Shown: positions 47,560 through 55,808 of the stretch, piece by piece
Layout of the letters: every line of letters begins with the position of its first letter
Numbering within the stretch: the first letter of the stretch is position 1
Assembly (NCBI RefSeq): GCF_016907815.1
Contig: NZ_JAFBCQ010000001.1
Coordinates: 806,001-870,000, forward strand
Direction of reading: 5' to 3'
Length of the DNA: 64,000 nt
Origin: Microbacterium aurum
Lineage (GTDB): Bacteria; Actinomycetota; Actinomycetes; Actinomycetales; Microbacteriaceae
Notes under the pieces: model-generated
Told to the model about the DNA's origin: nothing
Seen by the model: the letters and a program-made list of their open reading frames with translations, nothing else
Databases searched by the model: none
Made by a program: the position numbers and the translations under genes

Positions 47560-47697
47560 ACCCGTGACCGCCAGGAACAGGCCCGTGCCGATCGCGGCGA
47601 ACCACTTCGTCGGCACCCGGTCCGTCGCCGCCTGCAGCCGCGCGAACCGGGAGCGCTGCGCGCCCGTCGCGGGCGCGTTCGGCGGTGGCGTGCTCAC
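47560..47697 (-). pseudogene. 5' remnant of a small membrane-protein gene coupled to lysR
   Basis: GTG 47697 overlaps the LysR stop (GTGA). The first 46 residues look like a real protein: a basic, Pro-rich start (STPPPNAPATGAQRSRFARL), then a hydrophobic stretch WFAAIGTGLFLAVTG. After that the frame runs antisense through the thioesterase gene with no protein-like character, to a stop at 47404. This looks like a gene cut off after its signal/anchor region. The family is not recognised. Confidence 0.4.
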
Positions 47698-48638
47698 GCG
47701 TTCAGGGTAGCGGGGCGGACGAACGCGTCGGCGATGGCCTCGCGGACGAGACGGATGCCGGGGCGCGGCGTGGCCGCGCGGCGCTCGGCCGTGAAGATCT
47801 CGCTCACCGGCGAACCCGGCAGGTCGGTCAGCGCGATCCCGTCCGCCTGCGGGCGCCGGCCCGCCCACAGCAGATCGGGGAGGAGCCCCACGGCGTGCCC
47901 GGCGGCGATGAGTTGCACGTGCGCGGCGAGATCGGCGAGCTCGAAGCGCACGTCGGGCTCGAACCCGGCGGCGCGGCACTGCTGCACCGCCCATTCGCGC
48001 GCCGCGGTGCCGCGCGGCTCCATGACCCACGGGCGATCCGCGAGCGCCGCGAGCTCCAGCGCCCCGCCGCGGTCAGCGCCCGCCCCGCCGCCTCCGCCGC
48101 CCGAGCCGGTCGCGGCGGTTGCGATGCGGATCGGGTCGGTGCCGAGGGTCCGGCGCTCGAGCCCGCTGCGGTGCTCGCGGGTCAGGCCCGGGTACTGCTC
48201 CGCGATCGCGAGGTCGAAGCCCCGCGCCGCCAGCTCGAACAGCCCTTCCTCCGGCGGCACTTCAGCAAGCTCCACGCGCAAGAGCGGCGCGCGGTCGGCG
48301 AGCAGCGTCAGCGCCGCCGGCATGACGGTGCGCGCTGCCGTCTGTAGCACCGCAACGCGCACCGGCGCGATGCCGGGCTGCAGCGCCTCGAGCTCGGCAC
48401 GGATCTGCTCGTCGGCCTCCAGCGCCCGCGCGGCGTGGGCGGCGAGCGCGGCGCCGTGCTCGGTGAGTCGCACGCGGCGGCCTTCGGGCACGAGCAGCGG
48501 CACCCCGGCATCCCGCTCCAACTGCGCGAGCTGCTGCGAGATCGTGGACGGACTGTACGAGAGCGCCTCCGCGACGGCGGCGAGGGTACCGCGCTGCGCC
48601 AACTCGTGCAGCAGGCGCAGGCGACGCAGCTCGAACAC
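47694..48638 (-). CDS. LysR family transcriptional regulator
   Basis: A 314-residue LysR regulator. The winged helix is at residues 1-60 (FELRRLRLLHELAQRGTLAA, then SPSTISQQLAQLERDAGVPL). The substrate-binding domain has a Gly/Ala-rich insertion (GSGGGGGGAGADRGG) near residue 180. GTG 48638 lies 5 bp after GGGGAAGGG and begins the HTH as the family does; upstream in-frame codons lack homology. It is divergent from putA with ATCATCG repeats between them, so putA is the likely target and an amino acid such as proline or ornithine the likely effector. Confidence 0.88.
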   Translation of the reverse strand: MFELRRLRLLHELAQRGTLAAVAEALSYSPSTISQQLAQLERDAGVPLLVPEGRRVRLTEHGAALAAHAARALEADEQIRAELEALQPGIAPVRVAVLQTAARTVMPAALTLLADRAPLLRVELAEVPPEEGLFELAARGFDLAIAEQYPGLTREHRSGLERRTLGTDPIRIATAATGSGGGGGGAGADRGGALELAALADRPWVMEPRGTAAREWAVQQCRAAGFEPDVRFELADLAAHVQLIAAGHAVGLLPDLLWAGRRPQADGIALTDLPGSPVSEIFTAERRAATPRPGIRLVREAIADAFVRPATLNA

Positions 48639-48656
48639 GGGACCCTTCCCCTCGTA

Positions 48657-48734
48657 AATCATCGATGAAGCCGAACGGTATCCGTCACGGATCATCGCTT
48701 TTGTCGAATCGTACTCGTGCCGCACCCTGTACGG
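48657..48734. promoter_or_regulatory. lysR-putA divergent control region
   Basis: TCATCGATGA (48659-48668) is a perfect palindrome, and ATCATCG occurs at 48658-48664 and again at 48691-48697, 33 bp or about three turns away. Paired sites on one face of the helix are what a LysR tetramer would use. The putA ATG is at 48735 with no clear ribosome site, so a short leader or a GTG at 48717 or 48759 remains possible. Confidence 0.4.
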
Positions 48735-51700
48735 ATGGAGACGGTGCACTCTGGTGATGTGACCAACGCAACCTCACGCGCGGCCCAGGCCATCGAACTC
48801 GCCCGCCGCTGGGTCGACGAGTCCGCGGCCGCCGCCGTCGACCCCGCCGCGGAGCGGCTGGCGGGGGTGCTGAAGGACCCCAACGGACTGCCGTTCACGA
48901 TCGGCTTCGTCGACGGCGTCATGCGTCCGGAGTCGCTCGTGGCCGCGGCATCCAACCTGCGCCGCGTCGCCCCGCTCGTGCCCGAGTTCCTGCCCTGGTA
49001 CCTGCGCGCCGCGGTGCGCGCCGGCGGCACCGTCGCCCCCGCCCTGCCGAGCCCCGTCGTGCCGATCGCTCGGCGGGTGCTGCGCGAGATGGTCGGCCAC
49101 CTCATCGTCGACGCCCGTCCCGATAAGCTCGGGCCCGCGCTGGCGAGCCTGCGCCAGCCCCAGGCCCCGGGGCTGGGCGGCGCCCGGCTGAACCTGAACC
49201 TCCTCGGCGAGGCGGTCCTCGGCGAGCGCGAGGCGCTGCGCCGGCTCGAGGGCATCCACGACCTCATCCGCCGCGACGACGTCGACTACGTCTCGGTCAA
49301 GGTGTCGGCGATCGTCAGCCACATCTCGATGTGGGCGTTCGACGAGGTCGTCGACACGGTCGTGGAGCGACTGCTGCCGCTGTACCTGACGGCATCCGCC
49401 ACCGGCACCTTCATCAACCTCGACATGGAGGAGTACCGCGACCTCGACCTGACGATCGCGGTGTTCACGCGCATCCTGGAAGAACCGCGGCTGCAGCGGC
49501 TCGAAGCAGGCATCGTGCTGCAGGCGTACCTTCCCGACGCGCTGCCGGCGCTGCAGCAGCTGACGGCGTGGGCGCAGCAGCGCGTCGCCGCCGGGGGTGC
49601 CCGCATCAAGGTGCGCCTCGTGAAGGGCGCGAACCTCGCGATGGAGCGGGTGGATGCCGTCATGCACGACTGGCCGCTGGCGACGCACGCGTCGAAGCTC
49701 GACTCCGACGCCAGCTACCTGCGCTGCCTCGACATCGCGCTGCAGCCGGAGCACACCGCGGCGGTGCGGATCGGCGTCGCCGGCCACAACCTGTTCGACA
49801 TCGCCTACGCCTGGCTGCTCGCCGGTGACCGGGGCGTCCGCGACGCGATCGAGTTCGAGATGCTGCTGGGCATGGCCCAGGGGCAGGTGCAGGCCGTCTC
49901 CCGCGAGGTGGGGCACGTTCTGCTGTACGTGCCGGTGGTGCGTCCCGACGAGTTCGACGTCGCGATCAGCTACCTCGTGCGCCGGCTGGAGGAGAACGCC
50001 TCGAGCGAGAACTTCCTCTCCGCCGCGTTCGATCTGCACTCCGACCCTGGCCTGTTCGCGCGCGAGCGCGACCGGTTCCTCGCCTCGCTCGAGCGCGCCG
50101 CCGACCCGGCGCTGCCCGTCGGCCCCAACCGCACGCAGGACCGGCGGCGCGCCGCTCATCCCGAGCCCGGGCGCACAGTCTTGGTGCGCGATGCCGGCCC
50201 CCTCGCGGCGGTGCCCGACTCCGACCTGACGCAGGCCGTCGTCGGCATCGCACGGGCGTCGGCAGCGGATGCGGATGCGGCACCGTTCGCTGCCGAGGGC
50301 ATCGTGGAGACGGCGGCGTTCGCGCCCCGTGAAACCACGGCGCGCGCTCTCGGCGCCCCCGGCTTCGCGAACTCCCCCGACTCCGACCCGGCCCTGCCGG
50401 CCAACCGGGAGTGGGCGGCCGAGGTCGTCGCGCGCGTCGAGACCTCGACGGCGGGGGATGCCGCGATCAGCGCCGCCCGCATCGATGACCCGGCCGTCCT
50501 GGAGGAGACCGTCGCGCGGGTGCGCACCGCGGGACAGTCGTGGGGAGCCCGGCCCGCCGCGGAGCGCTCCGACGTGCTGAAGGCGGTCGCGCGGGCCTTG
50601 GAGGCCCGGCGCGGCGAGCTCATCGAGGTCGCGGCGAGCGAGACCGGCAAGGTGTTCGCCGAAGCGGACGTCGAGGTCAGCGAGGCCGTCGACTTCGCGA
50701 ACTACTACGCCGCCACCGCGCGCGAGCTCGACCGCGTCAGCGGCGCGGTGTTCGTGCCCGCGCGGCTGACCGTGGTCACCCCGCCCTGGAACTTCCCCGT
50801 CGCGATCCCCGCCGGCGGCGTGCTCGCCGCGCTCGCCGCCGGATCGGGCGTCGTCTTCAAGCCCGCGCCGCAGGCGCGCCGCTGCGCGGCCGTCGTCGCG
50901 GAGGCGGTCTGGGAGGCGCTGGATGCGACGGGCGTCCCCCGCGACGTGCTCGCCCTCGTCGACGTCGACGAGGGGACGCTCGGGCAGCGCCTGGTGTCGC
51001 ACCCCGAGGTCGACCGGGTCATCCTCACCGGCTCGTGGGAGACGGCGCAGCTGTTCCGCTCGTGGCGCCCCGACCTGCCGCTGTTGGCGGAGACGAGCGG
51101 CAAGAACGCCATGATCGTCATGCCGTCGGCAGATCTCGACCTCGCGGCATCCGATCTCATCAAGAGCGCGTTCGGCCACGCCGGCCAGAAGTGCTCGGCG
51201 GCTTCGCTCGCGATCCTCGTCGGGTCGGTCGCCCGCTCCGAGCGCTTCGCCCGCCAGCTGGTCGACGCCGCCGAGTCGCTGCGGGTCGGGCCGCCCTCCG
51301 ACCCGCTGAGCGAGGTCGGGCCCGTCGTGGAGGTGCCCCGCGGCAAGCTGCAGTGGGCGCTGACGACGCTCGAAGAGGGCGAGCAGTGGCTCGTCGCGCC
51401 GCGGGAGGTCAACGATGCGCCGCCGGAGTACGCCGGTCGGCTGTGGCGGCCCGGCATCCGCGTCGGCGTCCGTCCGGGGTCGCGCACCCACCTGGAGGAG
51501 TTCTTCGGGCCGATGCTCGGGGTCATGCACGCGAACTCGCTCGCCGAGGCGATCGAGCTGCAGAACGCCGTCGCGTACGGGCTCACCGCGGGGCTGTACA
51601 CGCAGAGCCCGGCCGACCTCGAGCTGTGGCTCGACCAGGTGCAGGCCGGCAACCTGTACGTCAACCGCGGCATCACCGGCGCGATCGTGCAGCGCCAGCC

Positions 51701-52469
51701 GTTCGGCGGCTGGAAGCGCTCGTCGGTGGGGGCGGGCACGAAGGCCGGTGGCCCCAACTACCTCGTCGGGCTGGGGTCGTGGCGACCGGCATCGGGCGGC
51801 CCGCCGTCGTCGACCCTGCATCTGCGCGGTCTCGACGCGCGCATCACCGACCTCATCGAGGCCGCCCAGTCGTCCCTGGACTACGAGGGTTTCGAGTGGC
51901 TGCGCCGCGCCGCGCTGTCGGACGCCGTCGCCTGGAGCCGCGAGTTCGGGCAGGTCAAGGACGTGTCGCAGCTGACCGTCGAGCGGAATCTGTTCCGCTA
52001 CCGGCCCGTCGAGGTCGCGATCCGTGCGACGCAGGATGCCGCGTGGCCGGCGCTCCTGCGCGTCGTCATCGCCGCCGTGCGTGTGGGCGGCGCTTTCACC
52101 GTCAGTGCGCCCGTCGGGCTGCCTGCCGAGGTCCGCCGCGCGCTGGGGGAGCTCGAGGTGCCGGTGTTCGTGGAGAGCGACGACGAGTGGATCGACCGGA
52201 TCCGCGTCGCCCGTTCCTCCGGCTCCGCACCGCGCGTGCGCCTCGTGGGGCCGGCGCCGTCCGGTGACGGCGAGGCCGCGGCATCCGTCGCGGCACTGCA
52301 TCACGCGCTCGCCGAGGCGACCGACGGCGACCCCGACATCGCCGTCTACGACGGAGAGGTGACGACGGCCGGACGTATCGAACTGCTGCCGTTCCTGCAC
52401 GAGCAGTCGATCACGATCACCGCGCACCGCTTCGGCAACCCCGACACCTGGAGCGAGCAGGTCATCTGA
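48735..52469 (+). CDS. putA: Bifunctional proline dehydrogenase / glutamate-semialdehyde dehydrogenase
   Basis: A 1244-residue PutA that oxidises proline to P5C and then glutamate. The FAD barrel (about residues 60-450) contains YVSVKVSAIVSHISMW, GTFINLDMEEYRDLDLT, GIVLQAYLPDALPALQQL, IKVRLVKGANLAMER and YLVRRLEENASSENFLSAAF. The aldehyde dehydrogenase (about 560-1010) has TPPWNFPVAIP, the glutamate in PLLAETSGKNAMIV, the cysteine in FGHAGQKCSAASLA, and EEFFGPMLGVMHA. A C-terminal region of about 200 residues is of unknown role. There is no N-terminal ribbon-helix-helix, so it should not regulate itself; the divergent LysR is the candidate regulator. It also accepts P5C from the ornithine aminotransferase downstream. 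Confidence 0.93.
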   Translation: METVHSGDVTNATSRAAQAIELARRWVDESAAAAVDPAAERLAGVLKDPNGLPFTIGFVDGVMRPESLVAAASNLRRVAPLVPEFLPWYLRAAVRAGGTVAPALPSPVVPIARRVLREMVGHLIVDARPDKLGPALASLRQPQAPGLGGARLNLNLLGEAVLGEREALRRLEGIHDLIRRDDVDYVSVKVSAIVSHISMWAFDEVVDTVVERLLPLYLTASATGTFINLDMEEYRDLDLTIAVFTRILEEPRLQRLEAGIVLQAYLPDALPALQQLTAWAQQRVAAGGARIKVRLVKGANLAMERVDAVMHDWPLATHASKLDSDASYLRCLDIALQPEHTAAVRIGVAGHNLFDIAYAWLLAGDRGVRDAIEFEMLLGMAQGQVQAVSREVGHVLLYVPVVRPDEFDVAISYLVRRLEENASSENFLSAAFDLHSDPGLFARERDRFLASLERAADPALPVGPNRTQDRRRAAHPEPGRTVLVRDAGPLAAVPDSDLTQAVVGIARASAADADAAPFAAEGIVETAAFAPRETTARALGAPGFANSPDSDPALPANREWAAEVVARVETSTAGDAAISAARIDDPAVLEETVARVRTAGQSWGARPAAERSDVLKAVARALEARRGELIEVAASETGKVFAEADVEVSEAVDFANYYAATARELDRVSGAVFVPARLTVVTPPWNFPVAIPAGGVLAALAAGSGVVFKPAPQARRCAAVVAEAVWEALDATGVPRDVLALVDVDEGTLGQRLVSHPEVDRVILTGSWETAQLFRSWRPDLPLLAETSGKNAMIVMPSADLDLAASDLIKSAFGHAGQKCSAASLAILVGSVARSERFARQLVDAAESLRVGPPSDPLSEVGPVVEVPRGKLQWALTTLEEGEQWLVAPREVNDAPPEYAGRLWRPGIRVGVRPGSRTHLEEFFGPMLGVMHANSLAEAIELQNAVAYGLTAGLYTQSPADLELWLDQVQAGNLYVNRGITGAIVQRQPFGGWKRSSVGAGTKAGGPNYLVGLGSWRPASGGPPSSTLHLRGLDARITDLIEAAQSSLDYEGFEWLRRAALSDAVAWSREFGQVKDVSQLTVERNLFRYRPVEVAIRATQDAAWPALLRVVIAAVRVGGAFTVSAPVGLPAEVRRALGELEVPVFVESDDEWIDRIRVARSSGSAPRVRLVGPAPSGDGEAAASVAALHHALAEATDGDPDIAVYDGEVTTAGRIELLPFLHEQSITITAHRFGNPDTWSEQVI

Positions 52470-52668
52470 GCCCGGCCGCGGCTGGACGACGTCCAGAAAC
52501 CCGCCGGGAGAGAAACAAGTTATCTTTCTGGCCTTGAGGTGCCCGGAAGGTGACCATATGAGTGGCGCATCTGGGGAGCGCCGACGGAGACCGGTTCCAG
52601 TACGGCAGAGCCGAAGGTCGAACCCGTCAAGACACACCGGGGGGAGTGTCGCTCTGGGGCCGGGGGAA
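52470..52668. other. Gene-free region after putA with terminator-like stem
   Basis: No gene was recognised. GCTCTGGGG-c-CGG (52651-52663) pairs with CCG-a-CCCCAGAGC (52673-52685) around a 9-nt loop, a 12-bp stem with one mismatch; its right arm runs into the end of the TetR remnant. The DNA at 52530-52640 is rich in short self-complementary blocks (GGCGC/GCGCC, GACAC/GTGTC) but matches no RNA class I know. Confidence 0.35.
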
Positions 52669-53283
52669 TCATCCGACCCCAGAGCTCCCGCCCCCGTCGC
52701 TGGCCGGAGCGGGGGGCGTCACCGGCGCGTCTGCGAACGGCATCCGGGCGGCCGCGTCGATCGGCGTCATGAACTCGTTCACGAGCGCTCGCACTCCGAG
52801 GGCGAACAGCGTCCACTCGCCGGTGGGCACATCGTCGTCTTCGGCCGCGTGGTAAACGGGGTGCTCGATCCCCTCCATCGCGCGCACCGCGAAACCCTCG
52901 CCCATCGCCGCCATCGCCTCGGTGAAGTCCGTCACCGTCAGCGGGGTCTTCATCCGCAGCCCGTACGCCTCCATCAGGTAGGCGTAGAACTCCGCGAACG
53001 CGGCGATCGACTCCTGATGGCGCTACCGGCTCGCCTCCTTCAGCTCGGGCCATGTGTCGGCGGTCGTCCGCAGCGCCAGCGCGATGAGGGACTGCTGCGC
53101 ACCGACCGCGTCGGTGGGGTCGCTCACGTCGACGGCCGACGTGCGCACGTGCGCCTCGGCGGCGGCGCGGATGATGTCGTCGCCAGGCGCCCCGTCGGCG
53201 ATCAGCTTGTCCACGGCGACGCGGGCGTAGTCCCGACGCGCAGCAGCAGCGCCCGTGTCTCGTCCCCCGTACGTCTCCCCATG
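52669..53283 (-). pseudogene. Decayed TetR-type regulator gene
   Basis: Three pieces of one regulator are visible. The N-terminus MGRRTGDETRALLLRVG starts at ATG 53283. The DNA-binding helix-turn-helix is then missing, and the frame shifts at about 53232. The C-terminal ligand domain resumes as RDYARVAVDKLIADGAPGDD, is cut by a TAG at 53025-53023, and continues as RHQESIAAFAEFYAYLMEAY to a stop at 52669. So there is a deletion, a frameshift and a nonsense codon: a real relic, not a sequencing error. An adjacent target gene may also have been lost. Confidence 0.75.
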
Positions 53284-53460
53284 AGAAGAAATCTACTCAC
53301 AACACCGACACGGGCAACCGGTGCGCCCGCGGGGCGGTCTGGCACAATGGATGCCGGCGTGCCCGGACCGTCGGCTCTCTCAGCTCCACCGGGCCTCTGG
53401 ACAGCGTCCGCCGCCCCGCCCGGGAATCACCGGATAGAGCGAGAAGCCAGGAGCGAGAAG

Positions 53461-54351
53461 ATGTCCACACCCCCGTCGCTGAGTGAGCGCAGCGAGACAC
53501 GACCCGATGCCCCCGCGCGCATCCAGCAGCACCGCCGCTACCTGATGTGCCGGCCCGAGCACTTCACCGTCAGCTACCGGATCAACCCGTGGATGGAGCC
53601 GGCCAAGCCCACCGACACCGCGAAGGCGCTCGCGCAGTGGCAGACCCTCTACGACACCTACGTCGCGCTCGGCCACGAGGTCGAGCTCATCGACCCGGTG
53701 CCGGGTCTGCCCGACATGGTGTACACCGCCAACGGCGGATTCGTCATCGACGGGCGCGCCCTCGGGGTGCGGTTCCGCGTCGACGAGCGGCGCGGCGAGG
53801 AGCGGCCCTTCATGGACTGGTTCGCCGCCCACGGCTTCGAGGTCGTCGAGCCGGTCGAGGTGCAGGAGGGGGAGGGCGACTTCCTGCTCGTCGGCGACAC
53901 GATCCTCGCCGGCACCGGGTTCCGCTCGGTCGGCGACAGCCACCGGGAGGTGGCGGACGTGTTCGGCCGCGAGGTCGTCTCGCTGCGGCTGATCGACCCG
54001 CGCTTCTACCACCTCGACACCGCGATCTCGGTGCTCGATCCGGTCGCGGGCCCCGGCGGCGTCGACCGGGCGAACATCGCCTACCTCCCCTCCGCGTTCG
54101 ACGAGGCCTCGCGCCGCATCCTTCAGGAGCGCTACCCCGACGCGATCCTCGTGTCGGATGCCGACGGTGCCGTGTTCGGGCTGAACTCGGCATCCGATGG
54201 CTACAACGTCTTCATCTCGCCGCGCGCGACGGGCTTCGAAGCCCAGCTGCGCGAACGCGGCTACCACCCCGTGCTCGTCGACCTGTCCGAGCTGCTGCTC
54301 GGCGGCGGCGGGATCAAGTGCTGCACGCTCGAACTGCGAGGAACGCGATGA
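53461..54351 (+). CDS. ddaH: Dimethylarginine dimethylaminohydrolase family protein
   Basis: A 296-residue guanidine-modifying enzyme of the DDAH type, converting Nomega-methylated arginine to citrulline and methylamines. It has YLMCRPEHFTVSYRINPWME (about residue 26), DMVYTANGGFVIDG (about 83), EGEGDFLLVGDT with the substrate glutamate/aspartate (about 137), the histidine in RFYHLDTAISVL (about 184) and the nucleophile cysteine in LGGGGIKCCTLELRG at the end. ATG 53461 follows AGGAGCGAG. Its stop overlaps the ornithine aminotransferase start, so the two are coupled. Confidence 0.9.
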   Translation: MSTPPSLSERSETRPDAPARIQQHRRYLMCRPEHFTVSYRINPWMEPAKPTDTAKALAQWQTLYDTYVALGHEVELIDPVPGLPDMVYTANGGFVIDGRALGVRFRVDERRGEERPFMDWFAAHGFEVVEPVEVQEGEGDFLLVGDTILAGTGFRSVGDSHREVADVFGREVVSLRLIDPRFYHLDTAISVLDPVAGPGGVDRANIAYLPSAFDEASRRILQERYPDAILVSDADGAVFGLNSASDGYNVFISPRATGFEAQLRERGYHPVLVDLSELLLGGGGIKCCTLELRGTR

Positions 54352-55568
54352 CCACCACCGCCACCGACGACGTCACGACCGAGATCATCGCGGCCGAAGA
54401 CGCTCACGTCGCCCACAACTACCACCCGCTGCCGGTCGTGATCGCCCGCGGCGAGGGCGCGTGGGTGACCGACATCGAGGGCAAGCGCTACCTCGACCTG
54501 CTGTCGGCGTACTCGGCTTTGAACTTCGGGCACCGGCATCCCGCCCTCGTCGCCGCGGCGACCGAGCAGCTGGGCCGGCTGACCCTCACGAGCCGCGCGT
54601 TCCACAACGACCGGCTCGGATCGTTCGCGGCGGCGCTGGCGGAGCTGTGCGGCAAAGATCTCGTGCTGCCGATGAACACCGGCGCCGAGGCCGTCGAGAC
54701 GGGCATCAAGGTCGCCCGGGCGTGGGCGTACCGCGTGAAGGGCGTCGCCGCCGGCGCGGCGAAGATCGTCGTCGCGGACGGGAACTTCCACGGCCGCACG
54801 ACGACGATCGTCGGCTTCAGCGACGACCCGCAGGCGCGCGACGGCTTCGGTCCGTTCACGCCCGGTTTCGTCTCGGTGCCGTACGGGGATGCCGCCGCGA
54901 TCGAGGCTGCGATCGACGAGAACACCGCGGCCGTGCTCATGGAGCCGATTCAGGGCGAGGCGGGTGTCGTGATCCCGCCGGAGGGGTATCTCCGGGCGAT
55001 CCGGGAGATCTGCGACCGCCACCGGGTGCTGTTCATCGCCGACGAGATCCAGTCGGGGCTGGCGCGGGTCGGGACGACCTTCGCGTGCGATCGCGAAGGG
55101 GTCGTCCCCGACGTGTACCTGCTCGGCAAGGCGCTGGGCGGCGGCATCCTGCCCCTCTCGGCGGTCGTCGCGGACCGCGACGTGCTCGGGGTCATCCGCC
55201 CCGGCGAGCACGGCTCTACCTTCGGCGGAAATCCGCTGGCGGATGCCGTGGGCCTGCGCGTCGTCGAGATGCTGTCGTCGGGGGAGTTCCAGACCCGCGC
55301 GCAGGCGCTCGGCGACCACCTCGGCGCGAAGCTCGGCGAGCTCGTCGGCCACGGCGTCACGACGGTGCGGATCGCGGGCCTGTGGGCCGGCGTCGACATC
55401 GACCCGGCGATCGGCACGGGGCGCGAGGTCGCCGAGAAGCTCCTCGCCCGCGGCGTGCTGGTGAAGGACACGCACGGTCAGAAGATCCGCATCGCGCCGC
55501 CGCTCGTGATCCGCGCGACCGAGCTCGACTGGGCCGTCGAGCAGGTGCGCCTCGTGCTCGCCGGCTGA
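54348..55568 (+). CDS. rocD: Ornithine--oxo-acid transaminase
   Basis: A 406-residue class III aminotransferase, closest to ornithine delta-aminotransferase: it makes glutamate-semialdehyde/P5C from ornithine. Features include YLDLLSAYSALNFGHRHPAL (about residue 46), NTGAEAVETGIKVAR (about 108), DGNFHGRTTTIVGFS (about 144), FIADEIQSGLARVG (about 230), the PLP lysine in VYLLGKALGGGILPLSAVVA (about 262) and HGSTFGGNPLADAVG. ATG 54348 overlaps the ddaH stop. Its product P5C is a substrate of PutA's dehydrogenase domain, so the genes make one pathway. Confidence 0.93.
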   Translation: MTTTATDDVTTEIIAAEDAHVAHNYHPLPVVIARGEGAWVTDIEGKRYLDLLSAYSALNFGHRHPALVAAATEQLGRLTLTSRAFHNDRLGSFAAALAELCGKDLVLPMNTGAEAVETGIKVARAWAYRVKGVAAGAAKIVVADGNFHGRTTTIVGFSDDPQARDGFGPFTPGFVSVPYGDAAAIEAAIDENTAAVLMEPIQGEAGVVIPPEGYLRAIREICDRHRVLFIADEIQSGLARVGTTFACDREGVVPDVYLLGKALGGGILPLSAVVADRDVLGVIRPGEHGSTFGGNPLADAVGLRVVEMLSSGEFQTRAQALGDHLGAKLGELVGHGVTTVRIAGLWAGVDIDPAIGTGREVAEKLLARGVLVKDTHGQKIRIAPPLVIRATELDWAVEQVRLVLAG

Positions 55569-55599
55569 GCGGAGCCGCCCTTGCCGCCGAGCCCGTGGC

Positions 55600-55711
55600 G
55601 CCGAGCCTTTGGCGCCGAGCCTCTGGCGCCGAGCGGGCCCCTTCTCGCCGAGTGCGCCCGGTGCAGCCCGTCCACAGTGGGCGCACTCGCGGACAAGGGG
55701 CGCACTCGGCG
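55600..55711. repeat. Intergenic direct and inverted repeats after rocD
   Basis: Three tandem copies of TGGCGCCGAGC with short spacers occur at about 55600-55635. CGCCGAGTGCGCCC (55646-55659) and its complement GGGCGCACTCGGCG (55698-55711) form a perfect 14-bp stem around 38 nt; a further GGGCGCACTCGC copy lies in the loop. The stem may end the rocD transcript. No gene was seen between 55569 and 55808. Confidence 0.65.
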
Positions 55712-55808
55712 CACGGGCGCGGCGCAGTGCAGCGGGGTGGCGGGGCGGAGCGGGCGGGGCGCGGCATCCGTCATATTCACGAAACACGGCCCGGGCTAGG
55801 CTCGTGAC

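Noticed and set aside
52530..52690. Glycine, SAM or cobalamin riboswitch
   Set aside because: Some short strings (GCCGAAGG, CTCTGGGG) recall glycine riboswitches, but the conserved core GAGAG...CCGAAGGGGCAA is not present and no matching gene follows.
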